Below, one piece after another: positions 35,124-46,572 of a stretch of DNA of 57,272 nucleotides. The notes beneath the pieces are model-generated. The model searched no databases. It had not been told where the DNA came from and saw only the letters and a list, made by a program, of their open reading frames with translations. This stretch comes from Micrococcus lylae NBRC 15355 (GTDB lineage: Bacteria > Actinomycetota > Actinomycetes > Actinomycetales > Micrococcaceae): positions 1-57,272 of the forward strand of contig NZ_BCSN01000012.1 in NCBI RefSeq assembly GCF_001570885.1, read 5' to 3'. Each line of letters begins with the position of its first letter. The first letter of the stretch is position 1. The translations under genes were made by a program, and so were the position numbers.

Positions 35124-35621
35124 TCAGGCGAAGAAGTGGACGAGCGCGCCGAGGGTGACCATGGACGCGGCCAGGCAGGCGCAGGCGAACTCGATGAGCA
35201 TGCCCAGGCCCATCGCCTTCAGCGCCCCCACGGAGGAGGACAGCGCGGCACGGACGTCCCTGCGGCGGGCCCACTCAGCGCCGAACAGGCCCGCGGCGAA
35301 GCCGACGAACAGGCCGACCACCGGGATCACGACCATGCCGATGACGCCGGCGACGATGCCGACGAGGATCGGGCCGCGCGGCACCCGCTCGCGGTACAGA
35401 CGGCGCCCGGTGAGGACCGCCGAGGCGGAGGCCCCGGCGATCGCCAAGCCTGCGGCGATCAGGCCGAACGTCCACGAGGCGGTCGAACCGACGACCCAGG
35501 CCCAGGCCACCGCAGTGACCGCGGTCAGCACCGAGCCGGGCAGGATCGGGTAGACGGTGCCGAACGCCCCCACGGCGAGCAGCACGAGGGCGACGACGGT
35601 GGCGACGACGGCGAGCTCCAT
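35124..35621 (-). CDS. DUF456-family membrane protein
   Basis: The 165-residue protein has four to five hydrophobic segments with the DUF456 pattern: GAFGTVYPILPGSVLTAVTA at about 18-37, then GPILVGIVAGVIGMVVIPVV and GLFVGFAAGLFGAEWARRRD. Glycine-rich helices of this family are of unknown function. The ATG at 35621 gives the family-like N-terminus; the frame is open upstream but that part is a shadow. It stands alone, downstream of ramB. Confidence 0.85.
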   Translation of the reverse strand: MELAVVATVVALVLLAVGAFGTVYPILPGSVLTAVTAVAWAWVVGSTASWTFGLIAAGLAIAGASASAVLTGRRLYRERVPRGPILVGIVAGVIGMVVIPVVGLFVGFAAGLFGAEWARRRDVRAALSSSVGALKAMGLGMLIEFACACLAASMVTLGALVHFFA

Positions 35622-35695
35622 GGGGATCAGTATGCGCCAGCCACGGCGGATCCGGTGACCGGGGCGGCAGGGCCTGCTGCTCCGGCCGCTGCGCG

Positions 35696-37171
35696 TCACT
35701 CCGGCGGCCAGCGCCCCTCCTGGGTCTGCAGGAACTCGAACACCTGGACCTCCTCCACCCCCGGGAACGCGCCGCTGGGCATCGCCGCGAGCAGGTGTGC
35801 GTTGGCCCGGGCGGCCGGCCAGGCCTGTCCTCCCCACGCCGCCTCCAGCTCCGGCGAGGGCATCCGGCAGCATTCGGGGTCCGGGCACCGGCTCGTGGTG
35901 CGCGCGGAGGTGTCGTGTCCGCGCATCCACTTGGCCCCGTCGAACGGGACGCCGACGGACAACGAGTAGAAGCCCGTGGACGTCGGCTCCACCACGGCAG
36001 CGCTCCAGAACGTGCCGGCCGGGGTGTCCGTGTACTGCGGGAACGCGCCGAGGTGGTCGGCCACGTCGAAGACCTTCCGGCTCACCCAATGACGGCACGC
36101 CGTCTGCCCCTCGATCGCCCCGATGTGGTCCGTGGGAAACGGGATGCCGTCGTTCTCATAGGCCTTGTGGAACACCCCGGACTCGTGGACCTTCGCAAAG
36201 TGGCAGGTCAGCCCCAGATGCTCGGTGGCGAGGTTCGTGAAGCGGTGGGCCGCGGACTCCCATGAGACGCCGAAGCGGTCCCGGAGGTCGTCCACGGACA
36301 TGTCCCGGCGCTCCTTCGCCTCCACCAGCAGGCGCACCGCGGCGCGCTCCGGCATCATCATCGCCGCGGCCAGGTAGTTCGTGTAGACGCGCTGCCGCAG
36401 GAAGTCCGCATAGTCCTCCGGCTCCCCCAGGCCGAGCACGGAGGAGCACACGGCCTGCAGCAGGACGGCGCGGGGATCGTGATCAGGGCGCCGAGACCGG
36501 GCCAGGTAGATCCTGTGGTTCTTCAGGTCCGTGACCGATCGCGTGGAGTGCGGCAGGTCCGGCACGAATCGCACGGCGAAGCCCAGGTGCGCGGCCAGGG
36601 CGGAGACCTGGTGGTGGGTCAGCGGACCGTCCGCCGCGTCCACCACCTCACGCAGCTGCTGAGCCGTGCGCTCCAGGTCCGGGTAGTGGTTCCCGCACGC
36701 ACGCATCTCCTCCCGGAGCGCGCTGTTCGCCCGGCGCGCCTCCTCCGGTGTGGAGACCCGCTCTGCCATCTGCCGGTCGAGTTCCGCCTGGAGTCCGGCG
36801 ATCACCTCGAGGACGTCGTCCGGCGTGCGCGGGCCGATCTTCAGGGCCGGCAGGCCCAGCCGCTGGAACAGCGGGCCGCGCTGGGCCCGCTCGACGGCCA
36901 CCTCCAGGGCTGCACGCCGGCTCGGAGCCTCCGGGCGCAACAGGTCCTCCACGGCCACGCCGTACACCTCGGCGAGCTCGGACAGCAGGCTCAGCCGCGG
37001 CTCACGATGCCCGTTCTCGACGAGCGAGAGGTGAGAGGCGGTCACCCCTACCCGGTCCGCGACGTCCGAGAGCGTCCTGCCCGCGCCGCGGCGCAGATGG
37101 CGCAGGCGGCGCCCCAGCACGAGCGAGTCGGCACGCGGGGCGGTGTCCGTGGGTTCCGGGGCGGAAGTCAT
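35696..37171 (-). CDS. ramB: RamB-type XRE/ScfR regulator of acetate metabolism
   Basis: The 491-residue regulator has an N-terminal XRE helix-turn-helix (LGRRLRHLRRGAGRTLSDVA, then DRVGVTASHLSLVENGHREP, about 19-58). An IrrE/peptidase-like middle part (about 270-330) and the C-terminal short-chain fatty-acyl regulator domain with a cysteine cluster (SRCPDPECCRMP) follow. In Corynebacterium the homologue RamB represses aceA and aceB; here it is divergent from aceA, which supports the same role. ATG 37171 begins MTSAPEPTD; the long upstream extension is antisense to aceA and not real. Confidence 0.87.
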   Translation of the reverse strand: MTSAPEPTDTAPRADSLVLGRRLRHLRRGAGRTLSDVADRVGVTASHLSLVENGHREPRLSLLSELAEVYGVAVEDLLRPEAPSRRAALEVAVERAQRGPLFQRLGLPALKIGPRTPDDVLEVIAGLQAELDRQMAERVSTPEEARRANSALREEMRACGNHYPDLERTAQQLREVVDAADGPLTHHQVSALAAHLGFAVRFVPDLPHSTRSVTDLKNHRIYLARSRRPDHDPRAVLLQAVCSSVLGLGEPEDYADFLRQRVYTNYLAAAMMMPERAAVRLLVEAKERRDMSVDDLRDRFGVSWESAAHRFTNLATEHLGLTCHFAKVHESGVFHKAYENDGIPFPTDHIGAIEGQTACRHWVSRKVFDVADHLGAFPQYTDTPAGTFWSAAVVEPTSTGFYSLSVGVPFDGAKWMRGHDTSARTTSRCPDPECCRMPSPELEAAWGGQAWPAARANAHLLAAMPSGAFPGVEEVQVFEFLQTQEGRWPPE

Positions 37172-37444
37172 GGCGACGAGAGTAACCGCGGTCACACGCC
37201 GACGCGAGGGCAATCTGTCACATTTCACGGTGCTTTCTCCGATGGGGAGTCGGATGCCTGCAGTTCTCGCGTTCGTGCGTGAACTCTGGCATTTCTTGAC
37301 AGACCGGGAATCGGGGCGGAAATTTCCTGCGCCGATCGCCGCCAGGCGCCTCCGTCCGGGTCCAGGGTGGTGTCCACACCCCGGGAGGCGACGCCGCAGA
37401 CCGCAGCCGAGCAGCCCGCCCTTGACCCAGAAAGGACCAGGACG
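37172..37444. promoter_or_regulatory. ramB-aceA divergent control region
   Basis: These 273 bases should carry both promoters. TTGACA at 37296-37301 is a perfect -35 hexamer facing aceA, although no clear -10 follows at 17 bases. GGAAATTTCC at 37318-37327 is a perfect 10-base palindrome in the right place for a regulator. The region is AT-richer than its surroundings. Assignment to RamB is inference. Confidence 0.4.
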
Positions 37445-38746
37445 ATGACCGACCTGAACACCACCGCCCCCACCGCCGAGCAGCTGCAGCAGAGCTGGGA
37501 CACCGACTCCCGCTGGGCCACCGTCGAGCGCACCTACACCGCCGAGGACGTGGTCCGCCTCCGGGGCCGCGTCCAGGAGGAGCACACCCTCGCCCGCCGC
37601 GGCTCCGAGAAGCTCTGGGAGCAGCTCACCGCCGAGCACGCCGAGGGCAGGTTCACCAACGCACTGGGCGCCCTCACCGGCAACCAGGCCGTGCAGCAGG
37701 TCAAGGCCGGCCTGCGCGCCGTCTACCTCTCCGGCTGGCAGGTGGCGGCCGACGCCAACCTCTCCGGCCACACCTACCCGGACCAGTCCCTGTACCCGGC
37801 CAACTCCGTGCCGCAGGTGGTGCGCCGCATCAACAACGCCCTGCTGCGGGCGGACCAGATCGAGCACTCCGAGGGCATCCAGTCCGTCGAGGACTGGCTC
37901 GTGCCGATCGTCGCCGACGCCGAGGCCGGCTTCGGCGGCCCGCTCAACGCCTACGAGCTCATGAAGTCGATGATCACCGCCGGCGCCTCCGGCGTGCACT
38001 GGGAGGACCAGCTGGCCTCGGAGAAGAAGTGCGGCCACCTCGGCGGCAAGGTGCTCATCCCCACCGGCCAGCACATCCGCACGCTCAACGCCGCCCGCCT
38101 GGCCGCGGACGTCGCCGGCGTCCCCTCGGTGATCGTGGCCCGCACGGACGCCGAGGCCGCCACCCTGATCACCTCGGACGTGGACGAGCGCGACGCCGAG
38201 TTCATCACCGGCGAGCGCACCGCCGAGGGCTTCTACAAGGTGCGCAACGGGATCGAGCCCTGCATCGCCCGCGCCAAGGCCTACGCCCCCTACTCCGACC
38301 TGATCTGGATGGAGACCGGCACCCCGGACCTCGAGCTGGCGAAGTCCTTCGCCGAGGCCGTCAAGGCCGAGTTCCCGGACCAGATGCTGGCCTACAACTG
38401 CTCGCCCTCGTTCAACTGGAAGAAGAACCTGGACGACGACACCATCGCGAAGTTCCAGCGCGAGCTCGGAGCCATGGGCTTCACCTTCCAGTTCATCACC
38501 CTGGCCGGCTTCCATGCCCTGAACCACTCCATGTTCGACCTGGCCAAGGGCTACAACGAGCGCCAGATGTCCGCCTACGTGGAGCTGCAGGAGCGCGAGT
38601 TCGCCGACGAGGCCCGCGGCTACACCGCCACCAAGCACCAGCGCGAGGTCGGCACCGGCTACTTCGACGCCATCTCCACCGCCATCAACCCCGAGTCCTC
38701 CACCGTGGCCCTGAAGGAGTCCACCGAGGCCGGTCAGTTCCACTGA
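37445..38746 (+). CDS. aceA: Isocitrate lyase
   Basis: This enzyme splits isocitrate into glyoxylate and succinate, the first step of the glyoxylate shunt. The 433-residue protein contains the catalytic KKCGHLGGK with C196, the [12 protein letters not shown] metal and substrate region (about 154-165), and [16 protein letters not shown] 37445 has AAAGGA and AGGA strings upstream and gives the family start. The gene is divergent from ramB and precedes aceB by 65 bases. Its stop codon lies in a 20-base tandem duplication. Confidence 0.97.
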   Translation: MTDLNTTAPTAEQLQQSWDTDSRWATVERTYTAEDVVRLRGRVQEEHTLARRGSEKLWEQLTAEHAEGRFTNALGALTGNQAVQQVKAGLRAVYLSGWQVAADANLSGHTYPDQSLYPANSVPQVVRRINNALLRADQIEHSEGIQSVEDWLVPIVADAEAGFGGPLNAYELMKSMITAGASGVHWEDQLASEKKCGHLGGKVLIPTGQHIRTLNAARLAADVAGVPSVIVARTDAEAATLITSDVDERDAEFITGERTAEGFYKVRNGIEPCIARAKAYAPYSDLIWMETGTPDLELAKSFAEAVKAEFPDQMLAYNCSPSFNWKKNLDDDTIAKFQRELGAMGFTFQFITLAGFHALNHSMFDLAKGYNERQMSAYVELQEREFADEARGYTATKHQREVGTGYFDAISTAINPESSTVALKESTEAGQFH

Positions 38747-38783
38747 GCCGCAGGCCCACCGGCTGAGCCGCAGGCCCAGCCGG
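38744..38783. repeat. 20-bp tandem duplication starting at the aceA stop codon
   Basis: TGAGCCGCAGGCCCA begins at the aceA stop (38744) and again at 38764, exactly 20 bases later. The last five bases of the two units differ. Confidence 0.75.
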
Positions 38784-38811
38784 ACCTGCAGAGATCGAAA
38801 GGGATCCCCTC

Positions 38812-40494
<1,683 letters not shown>

Positions 40495-40512
40495 CGCAGC
40501 GTTCCGGCCTCA

Positions 40513-40556
40513 CGCGGGGGTCGGTGTTCCTCAGCTGCGGAACACCGGCCCCCGCG
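40513..40556 (+). terminator. Terminator between convergent aceB and pdxS
   Basis: A long stem pairs GCGGGGGTCGGTGTTCC with GGAACACCGGCCCCCGC (one G-T pair) around an 8-base loop. It starts 19 bases after the aceB stop and can serve both strands; no T-run is present. Confidence 0.8.
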
Positions 40557-40557
40557 C

Positions 40558-40603
40558 CGCGCGAACGCACGCGAAGGCACCGCGCGAACGCACGCGCAGG
40601 CCT
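40558..40603. repeat. 23-bp tandem duplication downstream of pdxS
   Basis: CGCGCGAACGCACGCG occurs at 40558 and again at 40581, a 23-base period, between the terminator and the pdxS stop. Confidence 0.7.
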
Positions 40604-40607
40604 CGGC

Positions 40608-41549
40608 TCACCAGCCCCGCTCGGCCAGGCGGTGCGGGGCGGGCAGGTCCGCCACGTTGATGCCCACCATGGCCTCGCCCAGGCCACGGGAGACCTCGGC
40701 GATGGCATGCGGGTCGTCGAACTGGGCGGTGGCCTTCACGATCGCCGCGGCACGCTCGGCCGGGTTGCCGGACTTGAAGATGCCCGAGCCCACGAACACG
40801 CCGTCCGCGCCCATCTGCATCATCAGGGCGGCGTCCGCCGGGGTGGCCACGCCGCCGGCGGTGAACATGACCACCGGCAGGGTGCCGGTCTCGGCCACCT
40901 CGCGCACCAGCTCATAGGGGGCCTGCAGCTCTTTCGCCGCCACGTACAGCTCGTCCTCCGCCAGCCCCTTCAGCTGGGCGATCTCCTTGCGGATGGTGCG
41001 GATGTGCTTGACGGCCTCGGAGACGTCGCCGGTGCCCGCCTCGCCCTTGGAGCGGATCATGGCCGCGCCCTCGGTGATGCGGCGCAGCGCCTCGCCCAGG
41101 TTGGTGGCGCCGCAGACGAACGGGACGTCGAAGTCCCACTTGTCGATGTGGTTCACGTAGTCCGCCGGGGAGAGCACCTCGGACTCGTCGATGAAGTCCA
41201 CCTTGAGGGCCTGCAGCACCTGGGCCTCCACGAAGTGGCCGATCCGCGCCTTCGCCATCACGGGGATGGACACGGCGTCCACGATCCCGTCGATGAGGTC
41301 CGGATCGGACATGCGAGCCACCCCGCCCTGCGCGCGGATGTCCGCCGGGACGCGCTCGAGCGCCATGACGGCCACGGCGCCGGCGTCCTCGGCGATCCGC
41401 GCCTGCTCCGGGGTGACCACGTCCATGATCACGCCGCCCTTGAGCGTGTCCGCCAGACCGCGCTTGACCCGGGTGGTGCCGGTGCCGCGGGCGCCGTCGT
41501 CGGCAGAGCCGGCGGTGGAGGGCGAGAAGGAGGTGGTGTTCTGGCTCAT
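40608..41549 (-). CDS. pdxS: Pyridoxal 5'-phosphate synthase subunit PdxS
   Basis: PdxS makes PLP from ribose 5-phosphate, glyceraldehyde 3-phosphate and ammonia supplied by the PdxT glutaminase. The 313-residue barrel shows [20 protein letters not shown], the active-site lysine segment [38 protein letters not shown] and [15 protein letters not shown] 41549 has GGAGAAG upstream. No pdxT lies beside it here, unlike the common pdxS-pdxT pair. Confidence 0.95.
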   Translation of the reverse strand: MSQNTTSFSPSTAGSADDGARGTGTTRVKRGLADTLKGGVIMDVVTPEQARIAEDAGAVAVMALERVPADIRAQGGVARMSDPDLIDGIVDAVSIPVMAKARIGHFVEAQVLQALKVDFIDESEVLSPADYVNHIDKWDFDVPFVCGATNLGEALRRITEGAAMIRSKGEAGTGDVSEAVKHIRTIRKEIAQLKGLAEDELYVAAKELQAPYELVREVAETGTLPVVMFTAGGVATPADAALMMQMGADGVFVGSGIFKSGNPAERAAAIVKATAQFDDPHAIAEVSRGLGEAMVGINVADLPAPHRLAERGW

Positions 41550-41806
41550 GCGGATGCTTCTCCGATCTGCTCGGGCGGGAGGGCGTCTTCGCCCCGCTGC
41601 CGCCGATGTCTCACGGGCCTCGCGTCGGGCCCGCGCCAAGAGACCATCGTGCCACCGCGTGACGGCGCGCGCCGCCACCGCCGGGCAGGCTCCGGCCGGC
41701 GGGCACGTCCGCGCGTCATACAGGACCGACCGCCCGTCCCCGCGCACACGGCGCGCCGATCCCTGGATGCTGTCCTTTCCGGCCCGCTCCGCCCTACTCT
41801 GTCCGC

Positions 41807-42961
41807 ATGCTGATCGGAGTGCCTGCAGAGATCAAGGACAACGAGCGCCGCGTTGCGCTCACCGCCGCCGGAGTGACCGAGCTGGTCCGGGATGGCCACA
41901 CGGTGGTCGTGGAGGCTGGGGCCGGCGTCGGCTCATCCGTCACGGACGACGCCTATGCGGACGCCGGCGCGGAGCTCGTGGAGACCGCGGACGAGGTGTG
42001 GGAGCGCGCAGACCTGGTGCTGAAGGTGAAGGAGCCGGTGGGCCCGGAGCTCAAGCGCATGCGCCGCGAGCAGGTGGTGTTCACCTACCTCCACCTGGCC
42101 GCCTGCCCGGACACCGCCAAGGCCCTGCTGGAGGCGGGCACCACGTCCATCGCCTATGAGATGGTCACCCGCCGCGGTGCCGCCGGCACCACCCTGCCCC
42201 TGCTGGCCCCGATGTCCCAGGTCGCCGGCCGTCTGGCGCCCATCGAGGGCGCCCACCACCTGCTGCAGGCCCAGGGCGGCTCCGGCGTGCTCCTGCCCGG
42301 CGTCCCCGGCACCCGCCGTGCGAAGGTCGTGGTGGTCGGCGGCGGCGTGGCCGGCGAGAACGCGGCCATGGTGGCCGCCGGCATGGGCGCGGACGTCACC
42401 GTGCTGGACGTGAACCTCGAGCGCCTCGCCCAGCTGGAGCTGGTGCACCAGGGCCGCTTCCGCACCCTCGCCTCGAACCACCACACCCTCGCCGAGCAGA
42501 TCACCGATGCAGACCTGGTGGTGGGCTCCGTGCTCATTCCGGGCGCCGCCGCCCCGAAGCTGGTCACCGAGCAGATGATCGAGTCCATGCGCCCCGGCTC
42601 GGTGCTCGTGGACATCGCGATCGACCAGGGCGGCTGCTTCGCCGGCTCGAGGCCCACCACCCACACCGACCCGACGTTCCTCCAGGGGGACAAGGTCATG
42701 TACTGCGTGGCCAACATGCCCGGCGCGGTGCCGCAGACCTCCACCGCGGCCCTGACCAATGCCACGCTCCCCTACGTGAAGAAGCTCGCCGCGAAGGGCT
42801 GGCAGGCAGCGCTCGCCTCGGACCCGGGCTTCGCCGCGGGCCTGTCCACCGTCGACGGCACCCTGCAGCACCAGTCCGTGTTCGATGCCCTCGCCGAGCC
42901 CCTCGGCCTGTCCCAGGACACCCTCCGCCCGGTCCACGACGTCTTGCGCGTCACCGACTGA
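41807..42961 (+). CDS. ald: Alanine dehydrogenase
   Basis: This NAD-dependent enzyme interconverts L-alanine and pyruvate plus ammonia. The 384-residue protein has [19 protein letters not shown] with R15, K75 in [10 protein letters not shown]96 in FTYLHLAAC, and the NAD-binding [20 protein letters not shown]. These match known alanine dehydrogenases. It is transcribed divergently from pdxS, across 257 bases, and ends in a strong hairpin. Confidence 0.96.
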   Translation: MLIGVPAEIKDNERRVALTAAGVTELVRDGHTVVVEAGAGVGSSVTDDAYADAGAELVETADEVWERADLVLKVKEPVGPELKRMRREQVVFTYLHLAACPDTAKALLEAGTTSIAYEMVTRRGAAGTTLPLLAPMSQVAGRLAPIEGAHHLLQAQGGSGVLLPGVPGTRRAKVVVVGGGVAGENAAMVAAGMGADVTVLDVNLERLAQLELVHQGRFRTLASNHHTLAEQITDADLVVGSVLIPGAAAPKLVTEQMIESMRPGSVLVDIAIDQGGCFAGSRPTTHTDPTFLQGDKVMYCVANMPGAVPQTSTAALTNATLPYVKKLAAKGWQAALASDPGFAAGLSTVDGTLQHQSVFDALAEPLGLSQDTLRPVHDVLRVTD

Positions 42962-42972
42962 GCAGAGGCCGG

Positions 42973-43023
42973 CCCACGACGGCGGCCGCCCACCTCGCGG
43001 AGGTGGGCGGCCGCCGTCGTGGG
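42973..43023 (+). terminator. Terminator after ald
   Basis: An almost perfect 24-base stem begins CCCACGACGGCGGCCGCCCA on the left and closes with a GCG loop. It starts 12 bases after the ald stop. The repeat array begins just beyond it. Confidence 0.85.
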
Positions 43024-43044
43024 TGAAAGGGGTGCGGGCGCCGA

Positions 43045-43176
43045 AACTCGACGGTCTCCCGAACGAAAACGCCCGGGAACTCGACTCCTTCCCGAACGAA
43101 AGCGTCCGGGGACTCGACGGTCTCCCGAACGAAAACGCCCGGGGACTCGACAGTTTCCCGAACGAAAGCGCCTGGG
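43045..43176. repeat. Four tandem 33-bp repeats between ald and a citE-like gene
   Basis: Units 43045-43077, 43078-43110, 43111-43143 and 43144-43176 share ACTCGAC, CCCGAACGAAA and GCG. Units 1 and 3 are nearly identical, as are 2 and 4 over most positions. The array stops two bases before the stop codon of the citE-like gene. The same 33-bp unit recurs in inverse orientation at 50898. Confidence 0.92.
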
Positions 43177-43177
43177 G

Positions 43178-44023
43178 TCAGGCGTTCCAGAGGCCGTAGG
43201 AGTCGGCCAGGTCGGCGATCTTCCGGGCGCGCAGCAGGCGCGGCAGGTAGGAGCCGTCGCCCACGGCCGCGCCGGCGGCGTGCTGGTCCAGCAGGTCGTG
43301 GGCCCACTTGACCTCGTCCTCGGACGGGGAGAGCGCCTTGTTGACCCAGTCCACCTGGTCGCGGGAGAGCACCAGGCGGCCGGTCATGCCCATCGTGTTG
43401 GTCAGGCCTGAGGTCTCGGCCACGGCGTCCTCGCCGTCGGTGTTGCCGGGCGGCCCGTCGATCGCGCCGGGCAGGCCGCCCACGCGCGAGGCGATGACCA
43501 GGCGGGAACGGGCGTAGGCCATGGCGATCGGGTCGTCGCCGACGCCCACGTCCTTGCGGAAGTCGTTGGTGCCGAAGGCCAGGCGGAAGGTGCCCGGCGC
43601 CCTCGCCACGGCCGTGGCGTTCTCCACGCCGAGGGCGGACTCGAGCAGGGCGATCACCGGGGTGCCCGCGCGCAGGCGCATGGCGGTGAAGGTGACCTGC
43701 TCCGGCTCCTCCGTCTCGGCCAGGATCACCCCGCGCACACCTTCCAGGTCCTTGAGGGCCTCGAGGTCCTCCGCCCAGTGGTCCGTGGTCGTCGCGGAGA
43801 TGCGCACCCACGCGGTCATACCGCTGGAGAGGGCGTCCACCACGTTCGCGCGGGCCTGCTCCTTGTGCTCCTCCGGCACGGCGGCCTCGAGGTCGAAGAT
43901 CACGGAGTCGGCCTCGGAGGCCAGTCCCGGAGCGAAGTCCTCCGGTTTGGCGGCGTTGACCAGCAGCCAGGAGCGGCTGAGCTTGGCGGGCAAGGCGGCG
44001 GCACGTCGATTGCGCAGAGGCAT
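43178..44023 (-). CDS. CitE-like HpcH/HpaI aldolase-family lyase
   Basis: The 281-residue protein fits the HpcH/HpaI aldolase/citrate lyase beta-subunit family: RSWLLVNAAKPEDF, SVIFDLEAAVPEEHKEQARA (metal-binding region), VIALLESALGVENA and RLAFGTNDFRKDVGVGDDP. Stand-alone CitE-like proteins act on malyl-CoA or citramalyl-CoA esters. ATG 44023 gives the family N-terminus but has only a weak ribosome site. It lies alone between the repeat array and a divergent lipoprotein gene. The exact substrate cannot be read. Confidence 0.82.
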   Translation of the reverse strand: MPLRNRRAAALPAKLSRSWLLVNAAKPEDFAPGLASEADSVIFDLEAAVPEEHKEQARANVVDALSSGMTAWVRISATTTDHWAEDLEALKDLEGVRGVILAETEEPEQVTFTAMRLRAGTPVIALLESALGVENATAVARAPGTFRLAFGTNDFRKDVGVGDDPIAMAYARSRLVIASRVGGLPGAIDGPPGNTDGEDAVAETSGLTNTMGMTGRLVLSRDQVDWVNKALSPSEDEVKWAHDLLDQHAAGAAVGDGSYLPRLLRARKIADLADSYGLWNA

Positions 44024-44213
44024 GCCCGTCAGCCTACTGGCTCGGGCCCGCGCCGGACACGGCCCCGAGGTCCGTGCTCGCCTGCCGGACGGCGGTGGCG
44101 GCGGTAGCATGGGCCCACGACGACGGCCCCGCACCTCCGCCACGCACGCGCCCGCCTTCGTCCCCCTTCCGTCCCGCACGTCCGCCGTCACATCCCGCCA
44201 GGAGTAAGCGCCC

Positions 44214-45086
44214 ATGCACCGCACCGGCCGCCGCCCCGCCGCCCGCGCGCTCGCTTGGGCCGGCTCCCTGGCCCTCGGCACGGCGGCCCTGGCCGGATGC
44301 ACCCCCGCGGACGAGGCACCGGCCGGAGACGGCAGCGGCTCTCCGAGCGCCGCAGAGCAGACCGGCATCCCCCAGGTGGACCGGGACGGCTACCAGCCGC
44401 TGACCGTCCATCTCGTGGCGCCCGTGTGGTCCGCCCCGCCGGGCACCTCCGGTGTGCGCGTCGGCTGCCAGGACCAAGACCTGCTGGTGGCCGTGCAGAC
44501 CGCGCCGACCAAGGCCGAGGACCCTGCGGACATGGCCATGGACTTCCTGCTGCAGGACACCACCGGCACCCACGGGGAGCCGGCCCTGACCAACGCCGTG
44601 GCCGCCTCCGCGAAGACCCTCACCTACACCGGCCACCGCCGCGACGGCGACACCGAGGTGTTCGAGTTCGCCGGCACCGTGACCGTGGAGGACGCCTGCG
44701 ACGCCGAGCGCGTCCGCGCCCAGCTGGAGGCCACCGCCGCCGCGAACACGGACGCGGGCGAGGTCCGCGTGACCGTGGACGGCGAGGACATCGCCGACGT
44801 GCTCGGCCTGCTCCCCTACGAGCCGGGCGACGAGTACACCGCTCCCCCGGAACCGGAGGAGCCGTCCGAGACGCCCGCCCCCGGCGAGGGTGCTTCCAGC
44901 GAGAGTGCCCCCGGCGGGGGTGCTCCCGGCGGGGGTGCCCCCAGCGAGAGCGCCCCCGGGTGGACGGCCCCCAGCGAGGGGACGCCCAGCGAGAGTGCCC
45001 CCGGCGAGGGCCAGCCGAGCCTGCCGGGAGCCTCCCCCTCGTACGGTGTTCAGACCCATCCGGTCGTCCCGCCCAACGGCCCCTGA
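44214..45086 (+). CDS. Lipoprotein with GerMN-like domain and Ser/Gly/Pro tail
   Basis: The 290-residue protein has a signal peptide with lipobox LAGC (Cys at about 29), so it is anchored on the outer face of the membrane. The middle (about 60-205) shows a GerMN-like pattern (YQPLTVHLVAPVW, AMDFLLQDTTGT, GEVRVTVDGEDIADVLG). The C-terminal 70 residues are low-complexity repeats of SESAPG and PGGGA type, coded by near-identical DNA blocks at 44880-45015, probably a wall-spanning tail. The 190 bases upstream (44024-44213) are a promoter region shared with the citE-like gene. Confidence 0.72.
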   Translation: MHRTGRRPAARALAWAGSLALGTAALAGCTPADEAPAGDGSGSPSAAEQTGIPQVDRDGYQPLTVHLVAPVWSAPPGTSGVRVGCQDQDLLVAVQTAPTKAEDPADMAMDFLLQDTTGTHGEPALTNAVAASAKTLTYTGHRRDGDTEVFEFAGTVTVEDACDAERVRAQLEATAAANTDAGEVRVTVDGEDIADVLGLLPYEPGDEYTAPPEPEEPSETPAPGEGASSESAPGGGAPGGGAPSESAPGWTAPSEGTPSESAPGEGQPSLPGASPSYGVQTHPVVPPNGP

Positions 45087-45161
45087 GCATCGCGCGCGCA
45101 TACGCCGGCTGTCACAGCGGAAAGGGAACAGGGGCATCGCGCGCGCATGCGTCGGCTGTTA
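45087..45161. repeat. Direct repeat upstream of the aminotransferase
   Basis: GCATCGCGCGCGCAT followed by CGGCTGT occurs at 45087-45114 and again at 45134-45161, 47 bases apart, with four differences in 28. The second copy covers one possible aminotransferase start codon. Confidence 0.7.
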
Positions 45162-45173
45162 GCCTTCTGTGCC

Positions 45174-46388
45174 GTGTCCCAGAGTCGTGACTTCCTCTCC
45201 CAGCGCGCCCTCGGCGTGAAGCAGTCCGCGGTCCGTGATGTCTTCGACATCGCCATGGACCCCAATCTCGTCTCCCTCGCCGGCGGCAACCCGTGGCTTT
45301 CGGGCCTGCCCCTGGACGAGCTCGGCAAGACGGCCGGCGAGCTCGTCTCGCGGCACGGGACCGAGTCGCTCCAGTACGGTCCCGGCCAGGGCCTGGAGCC
45401 GATGCGCCAGGCGGCGTGCACCGTGATGGCCGGCGACGGCATCCCGGACGCCGATCCCGAGCTCGTCGTCATCACCCCCGGCTCCCAGGCCGCCATCGAC
45501 ACCGCCTGCCGCGCCTTCGCCAACCCGGGCGACGTCGTCGTGGTGGAGGACCCCACCTTCGTGGGCGCCCTGACCAGCTTCAACACGTGGGAGCTGGACG
45601 CCGTGGCCGCCGGCACGGACGAACACGGCCTCATCCCGGCCGAGCTCGACGCCACCCTCGAGCTGATGGAGGCCGAGGGCCGCCGCGTGGCCTTCCTCTA
45701 CACCATCCCGTCCTTCGCCAACCCGTCCGGCGCCCTGCTGCCGGAGGACCGCCGCGACGAGATCGCCCGGATCTGCGCCAAGCACGGGGTGCTCATCGTG
45801 GAGGACAACCCGTACGGCCAGATCGCCTTCGACGGCCGGCCACTGGCCCCGATCGCCGCGAAGCACCGCGACCAGGTGGTCTACCTGGGCACCATGTCCA
45901 AGATCTTCTCCCCCGGTGTGCGCATCGGCTGGGCCCTCGTTCCCGCCGCCCTGAAGCGCGAGTTCTACCTGTCCGCGGAGTCCGCGTTCATCCACGCCTC
46001 CACCCACGGCCAGATGCTGTCCACCGCGTTCGTGGACCACTTCGACTGGCAGGGCCACGTCCGCGAGGTCTCCGGCCTCTACAAGGAGCGCGCCGAGGCG
46101 CTGTGGGACGCGGTGAAGGAGCACTGGGACCCCGCAGTGGAGTTCATCCGTCCGCAGGGCGGCTTCTTCCTCTGGGGCTCGCTGCCGGAGGGCGCGGACA
46201 CCCTCGAGCTGATGACCGAGGGCATCAAGGCCGGCGCCGTCTTCGTGCCGGGTGCCGCGTTCACCCCGGTCGAGGGCACCCACTCCACCCTGCGCCTGGC
46301 GTTCTCCTTCGTGGAGGCCGAGAAGCTGGTGGAGGGCGTGAAGCGCCTGGCGCCCGTGGTCAACGAGGCGGTCGCGCGCACCCGCTGA
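45174..46388 (+). CDS. PLP-dependent class I/II aminotransferase
   Basis: The product (404 residues from GTG 45174) is a fold-type I aminotransferase of the LysN/MocR-like group without the GntR domain: VSLAGGNPWLSGLP, ESLQYGPGQGLEPMRQA, VITPGSQAAIDTACRAF, YTIPSFANPSG, VEDNPYGQIAF and the PLP lysine in LGTMSKIFSPGVRIGW. The substrate could be 2-aminoadipate, an aromatic or a branched-chain amino acid. An ATG at 45147 is an alternative start. GTG 45174 may be leaderless, since TAGCCT lies 8 bases before it and no ribosome site is seen. Confidence 0.87.
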   Translation: MSQSRDFLSQRALGVKQSAVRDVFDIAMDPNLVSLAGGNPWLSGLPLDELGKTAGELVSRHGTESLQYGPGQGLEPMRQAACTVMAGDGIPDADPELVVITPGSQAAIDTACRAFANPGDVVVVEDPTFVGALTSFNTWELDAVAAGTDEHGLIPAELDATLELMEAEGRRVAFLYTIPSFANPSGALLPEDRRDEIARICAKHGVLIVEDNPYGQIAFDGRPLAPIAAKHRDQVVYLGTMSKIFSPGVRIGWALVPAALKREFYLSAESAFIHASTHGQMLSTAFVDHFDWQGHVREVSGLYKERAEALWDAVKEHWDPAVEFIRPQGGFFLWGSLPEGADTLELMTEGIKAGAVFVPGAAFTPVEGTHSTLRLAFSFVEAEKLVEGVKRLAPVVNEAVARTR

Positions 46389-46422
46389 CCCCTTCGGCAG
46401 GCCCCTTCGGGCGGCCACCGGC

Positions 46423-46458
46423 CGACGGCCGCCTCCCTGCGTGGGGAGGCGGCCGTCG
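46423..46458 (+). terminator. Terminator after the aminotransferase gene
   Basis: GACGGCCGCCTCCC pairs with GGGAGGCGGCCGTC around a 6-base loop, 34 bases after the stop codon. TCGTCGTT follows. Confidence 0.82.
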
Positions 46459-46572
46459 TCGTTATGCTGATGCCCGACGACGGCCCTCGCCTCCGGTGCC
46501 CGACCGCCCCTGCCGTGCCCCGCCGGCCGACCCCCTTCCGGCGACGGCGAACACCCCTTCCCCGGTACGGGC

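Noticed and set aside
35696-38743. A 1015-codon frame extending ramB upstream
   Set aside because: The extra N-terminal half is antisense to aceA; the regulator starts at ATG 37171 with a normal XRE domain.
43045-43176. CRISPR array
   Set aside because: Units are directly adjacent with no unique spacers, and no cas genes are present.
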